A DNA stretch of 29,598 bases from Dysgonamonadaceae bacterium (GTDB lineage: Bacteria > Bacteroidota > Bacteroidia > Bacteroidales > Azobacteroidaceae), in the NCBI GenBank assembly GCA_031284225.1, contig JAITAH010000234.1, forward strand, positions 1 through 29,598, written 5' to 3'. Under the pieces are notes generated by a model, which made no database searches, had not been told where the DNA came from, and saw nothing but the letters and a program-made list of their open reading frames with translations. A program made the translations under genes and the position numbers. Each line of letters begins with the position of its first letter. Position 1 is the first letter of the stretch. Positions 1-7,565 of this stretch are shown here, one piece after another.

Positions 1-144
1 GTGGTGTACAGTGTGGCCGGAAGCAAACTTGCAAGCAACCGGAACAGTGCAACAATGAATGTGTCTTCTTTGTCTAAAGGAGTTTATATTGCTTCCGTAG
101 TGTTGGAAAACAATCAAACCACGGTAGTGAAGTTTATAAAGTAA
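1..144 (+). CDS. 3' end of a T9SS-sorted secreted protein (partial)
   Basis: Reading frame 1 is open from the first base to a TAA at 142-144 and gives the last 47 residues of a protein whose start lies outside the window. The visible part has the pattern of a type IX secretion type A sorting domain: a short 'YSVAGSKL' strand, then 'LSKGVYIASV', then a basic end 'VVKFIK'. By family knowledge, such tails direct export across the outer membrane and surface attachment or release. The catalytic or binding part is not visible, so the function is unknown. It is the first visible member of the + strand glycosidase operon and may share a transcript with the GH43 gene 78 bases downstream. Confidence 0.7.
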   Translation: MVYSVAGSKLASNRNSATMNVSSLSKGVYIASVVLENNQTTVVKFIK

Positions 145-156
145 AAAGTTGAATTT

Positions 157-194
157 TCCGTCATTGCGGGTGCAAGAAAACCCGCAATGACGGA
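157..194 (+). repeat. Long perfect palindrome (REP-like or terminator-like hairpin)
   Basis: A 14-bp perfect stem (157-170 with 181-194, core CCGTCATTGCGGG) closes a 10-base loop between the T9SS-tail gene and the first GH43. No T-run follows the right arm, so it is not a classic intrinsic terminator on the + strand. The GTCATTGCGGG core resembles the dispersed palindromes common between bacterial genes. It could act as a 3' stabiliser or a partial terminator that sets the ratio of upstream to downstream message; this is inference. Confidence 0.6.
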
Positions 195-222
195 TTTATA
201 TGATGCGAAATAGATAAAAAAT

Positions 223-1869
223 ATGAAATTGCTAAATTATTACATAATGGCGATTATCGGTTTTATAACGATATCGTGTTATGGACATGCTGCCACACGT
301 ACCGGCGCCGATGATTATACAACCGTACAAGGTCGAATAGAATACACTAATCCGATTATAACCGGAATGAATCCGGATCCAAGTATTTGCCGTGCAGGAA
401 ACGATTTTTACTTGGTAACTTCTACTTTTGAATATTTTCCCGGATTACCGATTTATCACAGTAAAGATTTGATTCACTGGAAGTTGATTGGGCATGCCTT
501 ATCAAGTCCGGTCAGTAATCCGTTAATGGGATGCGAGGCTTCTACAGGCGGCCAGTATGCACCTACCATACGGTATCATAAAGGTACATTTTATGTGATC
601 GGCACCAATTATGGAGGACAAGGTTCTCAAGGAATTTTTTACGTAACGGCTAAAAATCCGGCCGGTCCTTGGTCCGACCCGATATGGACAGGAGATTGGT
701 ATGTCGATCCTTCTCTTGAATTTATAAACGACACTTTATATTACTTGAGTCCGGATAATGCCGGTAATTTTTTACTGGGTATAATGGATCCGGAAACCGG
801 TAAATTTACCGAACCTTTAAAGAAAATCGCAACCGGACTTGGAGGCTCGTCTCCCGAAGGCCCGCATTTTTATAAGATCAACGGCTATTACTACATTATG
901 TCTGCCGAAGGAGGTACCGGTTACCAGCATCGGGAAGTAATACAGCGAAGTAAATCTCCCTGGGGACCCTATGAAGCCAGCCCCAAGAATCCGGTTCTTT
1001 CAAACATGTCCGATCCCGAAAATCCATTTCAAGCAATAGGTCATGCCGATCTGGTTCAACTTGAAGATGGAAGCTGGTGGGCGGTTTCTCTGGGAATCAG
1101 ACCTAAAAATGGGAGATACCAACATTTAGGTCGGGAAACATTTCTTGCGCCTGTTACATGGGATGAAAACGGTTGGCCGGTAGCCGGTACGAATGGTATT
1201 GTGAAGGAAAAATACTTTGCGCCAAACTTACAGCAACATATCTGGGAAAAAGATCCGGTTCGAGATGATTTTGAAAAGACAACATTGAACTTATACTGGA
1301 ATTTTATCAGAAATCCGCGCAACGAAGACTGGTCGCTTACCGAAAAACCGGGATATTTACGATTGAAAGGTTCCGGCGTCAATTTCAGTGAAAAAAAATC
1401 GCCCGCTTTTATTGGCCGGCGACAATCTGCGTTCAATATCGTTGCGTCAACAAAAATCGTTTTTACCCCTACTGCTGAAAATGAAGAAGCAGGCTTAGTT
1501 GTAAGAGCCAATGATAAAAATCATTATGATTTGCTTGTTACTAAACGGGAAGGAAAAAAAGTAGTGATGTTCAGGAAATACTTGAAAGATAAAATCGCCG
1601 CTGTCCATTACGAAGAAATTCCGGAAGGGGATATCATTCTATGCATTAGCGCCACGGATAAGGAATATAAATTAGGGATACAAGAAGAAGGGAAGGCTCC
1701 AAAATTTATAGGAACGGCTTCTACTAAAGATATTTCCAATGAGGTTATCGGCGGTTTTACCGGCGTATTTATCGGAATGTATGCTTCCGGCAATGGAAAA
1801 GCCAATGTGAATCCTGCCAATTTTGATTGGTTTGACTTTCAGGAAGCAGATATTGAGAATAAAAATTAG
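223..1869 (+). CDS. GH43 glycosidase (arabinofuranosidase/xylosidase type)
   Basis: A 548-aa exported glycosidase of family GH43, a five-bladed propeller with a C-terminal beta-sandwich. The catalytic triad can be placed: general base D52 in 'NPDPS', pKa modulator D162 in 'YVDPS', and acid E212 in 'SPEGPHFY'. The C-terminal about 200 residues (ending 'GGFTGVFIGMYASGNGK') match the sandwich domain of large GH43 enzymes. The N-terminus is hydrophobic; C19 in 'ITISC' could be a lipobox cysteine, so it may be a lipoprotein rather than a soluble periplasmic enzyme. It is a paralogue of the GH43 at 5964-7565, but the region after D162 differs strongly. Alpha-L-arabinofuranosidase or beta-xylosidase are both possible; the xyloglucan context favours side-chain arabinose removal. 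The GH74 gene follows after 52 bases. Confidence 0.9.
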   Translation: MKLLNYYIMAIIGFITISCYGHAATRTGADDYTTVQGRIEYTNPIITGMNPDPSICRAGNDFYLVTSTFEYFPGLPIYHSKDLIHWKLIGHALSSPVSNPLMGCEASTGGQYAPTIRYHKGTFYVIGTNYGGQGSQGIFYVTAKNPAGPWSDPIWTGDWYVDPSLEFINDTLYYLSPDNAGNFLLGIMDPETGKFTEPLKKIATGLGGSSPEGPHFYKINGYYYIMSAEGGTGYQHREVIQRSKSPWGPYEASPKNPVLSNMSDPENPFQAIGHADLVQLEDGSWWAVSLGIRPKNGRYQHLGRETFLAPVTWDENGWPVAGTNGIVKEKYFAPNLQQHIWEKDPVRDDFEKTTLNLYWNFIRNPRNEDWSLTEKPGYLRLKGSGVNFSEKKSPAFIGRRQSAFNIVASTKIVFTPTAENEEAGLVVRANDKNHYDLLVTKREGKKVVMFRKYLKDKIAAVHYEEIPEGDIILCISATDKEYKLGIQEEGKAPKFIGTASTKDISNEVIGGFTGVFIGMYASGNGKANVNPANFDWFDFQEADIENKN

Positions 1870-1921
1870 AATTTTAAAAATTTATATGTAACTTTCGACA
1901 AATTTGCAATGCACTAATTAG

Positions 1922-4087
1922 ATGAAGAACACATTATATCTGATTTTGTTTCAGTCCCTTTTTCTGCTTACAATCCAAGCGCAGGAAAAATATCAATGGA
2001 AATCTTTGCCTGTCGGCGGCGCCGGTTTTGTTTCCGGCATCATTACTTGTCCGCAGGAAAAAAACCTGATTTATGTACGGACGGACGTCGGCGGAGCTTA
2101 TCGCTGGATCGACCAGACACAATCGTGGAAACCTCTGACCGACTGGCTTCCGGAAACGGCCGCTTCCTATATGGGAGTCGAAAGTATGGCGATTGATCCG
2201 CAAGAACCAAATAAACTGTATTTGTATTGCGGAACAACTTATTGGAACAGAGGACGTAGCGCTATCCTTTTTTCCGATGATTACGGAGAAACATTTGTCG
2301 AAAAAGCTGTAGTAACAAACCTGTTTCCCGCTAACGGCAACGCTAACGGCCGGCAGAGCGGTGAACGCTTAGCGGTCGATCCGAACAAGGGAAATATTTT
2401 GCTTTGCGGTTCCCGTACCAGAGGCTTATGGAGAAGTACGGACGGCGGAGAAAGTTGGATACGATTAAGTAATACTGCTTTCCCGAATAACCGGAAAGTC
2501 GCTTTTGTGCAATATATTCCGGGTTCGGCAACCAAAGGGAATCCAACTCCCAAAATTTATATCGGACTGCAATACAAGGGAGGAAATAACTTGTTTGTAA
2601 GCGCAGATGGAGGCGACACATGGAATCCGGTTGAAAATCAGCCGACTGATTTCATGCCGCATCGCTGCCTGCTTTCAAACGGAAAACTGTATATCACTTA
2701 CACCGATTCGGAAGGACCCAGTACGGGCGGAACCGGCGCTATCAAAAAATACCATTTGGCTTCCGGAGAATGGACGGATATATCCCCCGGTAATTATTCG
2801 TTCGGAGAAGTTTCGGTTGATCCGGAAAACCCGGAAAATTTAATTACAACCACGCTTTCTGTCTGGCAAAAGCAAGCTTGGATTGCCGGCGAAAGCATCA
2901 CCACCGGCGATCAAATTTTTATCTCTACCAACGACGGCGAAAGTTGGAAAAACCTGTTCGCTGCATCTTCCGTTTCTTATGAAGAACCATTGATCGAATG
3001 GCTGAAAATGGGTTCTCAACTGCATTGGGCGGGTTCCGTAAAAATTGATCCTTTTAACCGGAACCGGGCTTTTATTATTTCCGGGAACGGCATCTATATG
3101 ACTGAAAATTTATGGGATACGAAACCGCTGTTTCAAATGGCGGTTACGAATCTGGAAGAAACCGTGCCGAGCGATTTAATCAGTCTTCCCAATGCTCCGG
3201 TGGTAACGATTATCGGCGATTACGACGGATTTGTCTATCACGACATAACCCAGTATTACGTCCGGCACACTCCTTCAGTGGGTACGACGACCGGATTAGG
3301 CGTAGCTGGAAAAAATCCCGGAATAATGGTTCGTGTAGCCGGAGATGTCTATCTGACTGAAAACGGAGGCGATCATTGGTTGAAAATCAACAAACCTCTT
3401 TCAGCGGTAACCGGAGGTTGGTGTGCTGTGAGTGCAAACGGTAAAATAATAATAATCACACCTTCCGGTTCGCGTCCTTTCTACACACTCGACAAGGGCG
3501 CTACTTGGGCGCAAATGCCGGGAATAACTTCTAATAATGTCCGCTTTTTTGCTGATTTTGAAAAAGAAGACATTTTTTATGCAAACATTGGAAACAGTTT
3601 ATACACCTGTATTTACAATAAAGTCGCCGGAACATTTGAATATACAACCGTTGCAATGACAGGTGCATACAACAATCGCCTGACAATTGTTCCCGGCATG
3701 GAAGGAGAAATCTGGTATCCTCGAAATACAGATGGATTGGGAAGAATCAGACAGGCTCATCAAGCGCCTTTAATTGAGATTCTACCCTTGAGTCTTGTTA
3801 CTTGCGTAGGTGTAGGAAAAGCGGCGCCGGATAAGACCTACCCCTCGGTTTATATTTGGGGGAAACCCCACAGTTCTGATTCGACCGGAATCTATCGATC
3901 TGATGATGAGGGCGTAAGCTGGATACGCATCAACAACGATATGCACCAGTTTGGCGGGCCGGGAAATGCTCAATTCATAAAAGGAGATATGAATGTATAT
4001 GGGAGAGTATATATGAGTACCGTAGGAAGAGGTATCGTTTACGGGGAAATTCAACCGGAAACGGAGCCAATCCAATGCATGAAATAA
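1922..4087 (+). CDS. GH74 xyloglucanase-family enzyme
   Basis: A 721-aa protein with a signal peptide (probable cut after 'TIQA', residue 20). It has the double seven-bladed propeller pattern of GH74, with many BNR-like 'STDGGESW' or 'SDDYGETF' turns. The family signature 'RTDVGGAYRW' is at residues 53-62 and carries D55, the expected catalytic carboxylate. The second half of the active site is expected at 'GDYDGFVYHD' (D433/D435). GH74 enzymes hydrolyse the beta-1,4-glucan backbone of xyloglucan. Length is normal for a single-module member. It has no T9SS tail and no lipobox, so it is predicted to be periplasmic, unlike the adjacent GH44. GH44 follows after 10 bases, so the two are almost certainly co-transcribed. 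The endo or exo mode cannot be read from sequence alone. Confidence 0.93.
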   Translation: MKNTLYLILFQSLFLLTIQAQEKYQWKSLPVGGAGFVSGIITCPQEKNLIYVRTDVGGAYRWIDQTQSWKPLTDWLPETAASYMGVESMAIDPQEPNKLYLYCGTTYWNRGRSAILFSDDYGETFVEKAVVTNLFPANGNANGRQSGERLAVDPNKGNILLCGSRTRGLWRSTDGGESWIRLSNTAFPNNRKVAFVQYIPGSATKGNPTPKIYIGLQYKGGNNLFVSADGGDTWNPVENQPTDFMPHRCLLSNGKLYITYTDSEGPSTGGTGAIKKYHLASGEWTDISPGNYSFGEVSVDPENPENLITTTLSVWQKQAWIAGESITTGDQIFISTNDGESWKNLFAASSVSYEEPLIEWLKMGSQLHWAGSVKIDPFNRNRAFIISGNGIYMTENLWDTKPLFQMAVTNLEETVPSDLISLPNAPVVTIIGDYDGFVYHDITQYYVRHTPSVGTTTGLGVAGKNPGIMVRVAGDVYLTENGGDHWLKINKPLSAVTGGWCAVSANGKIIIITPSGSRPFYTLDKGATWAQMPGITSNNVRFFADFEKEDIFYANIGNSLYTCIYNKVAGTFEYTTVAMTGAYNNRLTIVPGMEGEIWYPRNTDGLGRIRQAHQAPLIEILPLSLVTCVGVGKAAPDKTYPSVYIWGKPHSSDSTGIYRSDDEGVSWIRINNDMHQFGGPGNAQFIKGDMNVYGRVYMSTVGRGIVYGEIQPETEPIQCMK

Positions 4088-4097
4088 ACGAATTCGT

Positions 4098-5945
4098 ATG
4101 AAAAAAACAATTTTAGTTCAGCTATTTATTATTGTAATGAGTTTATTTTGCGTAAAAGCGCAAATACAAATTACGGTAAACGCTCAAAAAGAGATCCGGG
4201 AAATTTCACCGTATATTTACGGCAGAAACGGCGGCGTATCCGATAATAAATGGCAACTTCTCAAGGATGCCGGCGTTAAGTTTTTCAGGGAAAACGGAGG
4301 TAATAACAGCACCAAATTCAATTGGCGAAAACAGTTAACCAGCCATCCCGACTGGTACAACAATGTATATGCTTGCGAATGGAATAAAGCCGCCCAGTTA
4401 CTTCAATCCAATATGCCCGAAGCCAAAGGCATGTGGGCTTTCCAACTGTTGGGTTATGCGGCAAAAACCAACACATTTAATTTCAACGACTGGGATTATA
4501 ATCACAGCCAATGGTGGGAAGGCGTGGCAAACAACTGGTGTGGAGGAGGCGGCCCGAACACAGGGAACGGCGACCCGCACAAATACCTTGAACCCTGGCC
4601 TGCCGATTCCACTGTAGCCATTCTAACGCACTGGTTTGATAAACTCGGCTTAAATAAAGATCAATTTCAATACTGGAATATGGACAACGAGCCGGAATGT
4701 TGGCATAGCACGCACGACGATATAATGCCGACTTCCATCAGCGCCGAAGAATATATCCAACGCTATGTGGAAGTGGCGACCAAAGCCCGTACTTTGTTTC
4801 CCGAAATTAAAATTGTAGGCCCTTCTTTTACCAACGAATGGCAGTGGTATAACTGGCAAAACGGTCTGGTTCCCGACCGGCAAGACCCGAATAAAAAATA
4901 TCCATGGGTGGAATATTTTATCAAACGTATTGCAGAAGAGCAGGAGCGAACCGGTTTACGCCTGCTGGATGTACTTGACTTTCATTCTTATCTTGATAAT
5001 AGCAGGGATGTTACGCTCCAGCTTCATCGCGTGTTTTATGATACGACGTATGATTATCCGGGAGCCAACGGCGTTAAAGTAGTCAATGGCGGATGGGATA
5101 ACAGCATCACCAAAGAATATATTTTTAAGCGCAGTAACGATTGGATGGATAAGTATATGGGTACAAATCATGGAATTACGATGGGACTTTCCGAATTTGG
5201 CTCTATTTATGCTGCCGATCCGAATGTGGTAGCCGTTTGTTATGCTTCTTTACTGGGAACTTTTGCCGAAAACAATGTGGAGCTATTCACTCCTTGGGAT
5301 TGGTATGTTGGTCAATGGGAAGTGCTTCACCTGTTTACAAAATATGCCGGAACGATTGCCGTCGCATCTACTTCTTCCCAAAATGAACGGGTATCGGCTT
5401 ATTCTTCGATAAATTCCGATAAAGACAGGCTATTCATTGTGTTGGTTAACCGGGATGTTACAAACAGTCAAGCCGTCAATGTGTCTTTGGAAAACGTAAT
5501 CCTCGCGGGAGAAAAAGCATTGTGTTATCAGCTAAGCAACCTGCCTTCGAGCGAAACATTCATTTCTGCCTCGAAAAACAGTTTAAAGAGCAGTGAAACA
5601 ACGATCAGTAATAATACGCTTACATTAACATTGCCTAAATTGTCGGTAACGGCCGTACAGATACCTTTGAAATCGACGTCAGGGATAAAAGAAGTAAAAG
5701 AAACCGTATTTCGATTATATCCGAATCCCGCCAAACATCAGGTATTTGTAGAAACATCCGGATTGACCGGCAATGCTTGCATCACGATTTGTGATTTGAC
5801 GGGAAAAACCGTCAAAACCATTCACCCGGAAAACGGCAATGAAATAAAAATTCCGGTTGATATAAGTAATTTTGAAAAAGGATTTTACATAGTAAATTTA
5901 CATAGTAATCAAAGGATTTACAGCCAGAAACTGATGGTTCAATAA
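4098..5945 (+). CDS. GH44 endo-beta-glucanase/xyloglucanase with T9SS sorting domain
   Basis: A 615-aa secreted enzyme with a signal peptide ending about residue 22 ('CVKAQ'). The catalytic module (about 25-530) has GH44 signatures: 'ISPYIYG' near the start, 'WNMDNEPECWHSTH' with probable acid/base E198, 'DVLDFHSY', and 'LSEFGS' with probable nucleophile E366. GH44 enzymes cut beta-1,4-glucans, and many act on xyloglucan. Residues about 536-615 ('LYPNPAKHQVFVE' to 'YSQKLMVQ') form a type A T9SS sorting domain, so the enzyme should be exported to the cell surface or medium. It is the only complete gene in this operon with such a tail. It sits 10 bases after GH74 and 18 before the second GH43. 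The catalytic glutamates are assigned by motif, not by structure. Confidence 0.9.
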   Translation: MKKTILVQLFIIVMSLFCVKAQIQITVNAQKEIREISPYIYGRNGGVSDNKWQLLKDAGVKFFRENGGNNSTKFNWRKQLTSHPDWYNNVYACEWNKAAQLLQSNMPEAKGMWAFQLLGYAAKTNTFNFNDWDYNHSQWWEGVANNWCGGGGPNTGNGDPHKYLEPWPADSTVAILTHWFDKLGLNKDQFQYWNMDNEPECWHSTHDDIMPTSISAEEYIQRYVEVATKARTLFPEIKIVGPSFTNEWQWYNWQNGLVPDRQDPNKKYPWVEYFIKRIAEEQERTGLRLLDVLDFHSYLDNSRDVTLQLHRVFYDTTYDYPGANGVKVVNGGWDNSITKEYIFKRSNDWMDKYMGTNHGITMGLSEFGSIYAADPNVVAVCYASLLGTFAENNVELFTPWDWYVGQWEVLHLFTKYAGTIAVASTSSQNERVSAYSSINSDKDRLFIVLVNRDVTNSQAVNVSLENVILAGEKALCYQLSNLPSSETFISASKNSLKSSETTISNNTLTLTLPKLSVTAVQIPLKSTSGIKEVKETVFRLYPNPAKHQVFVETSGLTGNACITICDLTGKTVKTIHPENGNEIKIPVDISNFEKGFYIVNLHSNQRIYSQKLMVQ

Positions 5946-5963
5946 CGATAAAATAAAGTAAAT

Positions 5964-7565
5964 ATGAAATTATCTCATTTTGCAATTGGAGTTCTTCGTT
6001 TTGTAATGATTTTCTCCGTTTGTGTAAGTATGCATGCTCAGACCGGATATAAAAATCCGATCATACGCGGGTTCAACCCCGACCCAAGTATTTGTAGAGT
6101 AGAAGACGATTTTTATTTGGTAACTTCTTCTTTTGAATATTTTCCGGGCTTACCCATTTATCACAGTAAGGATTTGGTAAACTGGAGACAAATAGGACAT
6201 TGCCTGACACGCGATTCGCAGTTGCCCTTACACAAGGCGCCTGCATCGGGCGGATTGTTTGCGCCTTCTTTGCGTTATCACGATGGATTGTTCTATGTGA
6301 TTTGCACCAATACATCGGGCGGAGGTAATTTCTATTGTACGGCAACCGACCCTGCCGGGCCTTGGAGCGAGCCTGTCTGGGTAACCATAAACAGTATAGA
6401 CCCGGATATTTTCTGGGACGAGGACGGCAAAACGTACTTCGTAACGCAGGGCAGCGAAGGCATTCGCGTAACGGAATTTGATATTCAAACCGGAAAAGTG
6501 ACTGGTCCCGAACGGCTGGTGTGGGGAGGCATCGGCGGACGTTTTCCCGAAGCGCCGCACATTTACAAAAAAGACGGCTTCTATTACTTGATGCTGGGCG
6601 AAGGCGGTACTGAATATATGCACAGCGCAACCATAGGACGCAGTAGAAATATTTACGGTCCTTACGAATCCTGTCCGCTGAATCCGATATTAACACATGC
6701 GAACCGCAAGGGACAGGGCAGCCCGATTCAAGGAACCGGTCATGCCGACCTTATACAGGCTCCGGACAACTCGTGGTGGATGGTTTTCTTGGGATTCCGT
6801 GTTATCCAGCCCTACGCTTACTACCATATACTTGGACGCGAAACATTCCTCGCTCCTGTTGACTGGCCTCGCGGCGGCTGGCCGCAGGTGAACGGCAACG
6901 GTACCGTTTCATTAAACATGAATGTACCGACCTTACCCCTGCATCCGTTTGAGAAAGCGCCTGCGCGGACAGATTTCGAGAATGATAACTTGGGTTTTGA
7001 ATGGCAATACCTGCGCAATCCGATAAGGGAAAATTATTCGTTAACGGAAAAAAAAGGACATCTAAGAATAAGTGCATCCTCTTATACTTTGAACGAAACA
7101 GAAGCCGTATCAATCGTTTGCCGAAGACAAACAGAACATAATTTCACTGCTTCTGCTTTGTTAGAGTTCATTTCATCCAATGATAATGAAGAGGCAGGCA
7201 TAACTTTGATACAAAATAATACACATCATTACGATTTATTATTAAAAAAATCAGATAAACAAACCATAGTTCAATTACGTGTTCGCATCGGTTCTCTCTC
7301 ATACATCGCCGCAGAGCAGACAGTTTCCGACAACAAAGTATTGTTAAAGATAGAAGGTTCTCCTTATCAGTACACATTCTATTTTGCTGACGCTAAAGGT
7401 CAAAAATATACGGAATTAAGCCGGTTAGATACGCGCTACCTAAGCACAGAAGTGGCAGGAGGTTTTACCGGAGTGATGATAGGATTGTATGCTTCGTCCA
7501 ATGGTAAACCAAGTGAGGCGAAAGCGTATTATGAATGGTTTGAGTATCAAACGGACGAAAAATGA
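5964..7565 (+). CDS. GH43 glycosidase, second paralogue
   Basis: A 533-aa exported GH43 enzyme with a signal peptide (probable cut near 'SMHAQ', residues 22-26). The triad is D40 in 'NPDPS', D146 in 'SIDPDIF' and E196 in 'FPEAPHIY'. A C-terminal beta-sandwich (from about 345) ends in 'GGFTGVMIGLYASSNGK', almost matching the first GH43. This paralogue keeps the canonical 'IDPDIFWDEDG' strand, which the first copy lacks. Members of this type are alpha-L-arabinofuranosidases, beta-xylosidases or both. Its stop overlaps the start of the next GH3 gene (ATGA at 7562-7565), suggesting translational coupling. Base composition shifts inside the gene: the part encoding the catalytic domain is G+C-rich and the sandwich part is A+T-rich. 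Confidence 0.92.
   Translation: MKLSHFAIGVLRFVMIFSVCVSMHAQTGYKNPIIRGFNPDPSICRVEDDFYLVTSSFEYFPGLPIYHSKDLVNWRQIGHCLTRDSQLPLHKAPASGGLFAPSLRYHDGLFYVICTNTSGGGNFYCTATDPAGPWSEPVWVTINSIDPDIFWDEDGKTYFVTQGSEGIRVTEFDIQTGKVTGPERLVWGGIGGRFPEAPHIYKKDGFYYLMLGEGGTEYMHSATIGRSRNIYGPYESCPLNPILTHANRKGQGSPIQGTGHADLIQAPDNSWWMVFLGFRVIQPYAYYHILGRETFLAPVDWPRGGWPQVNGNGTVSLNMNVPTLPLHPFEKAPARTDFENDNLGFEWQYLRNPIRENYSLTEKKGHLRISASSYTLNETEAVSIVCRRQTEHNFTASALLEFISSNDNEEAGITLIQNNTHHYDLLLKKSDKQTIVQLRVRIGSLSYIAAEQTVSDNKVLLKIEGSPYQYTFYFADAKGQKYTELSRLDTRYLSTEVAGGFTGVMIGLYASSNGKPSEAKAYYEWFEYQTDEK

Noticed and set aside
6073..6696. 207-aa minus-strand frame
   Set aside because: Antisense to the GH43 catalytic domain; open only because of G+C-rich codon positions.
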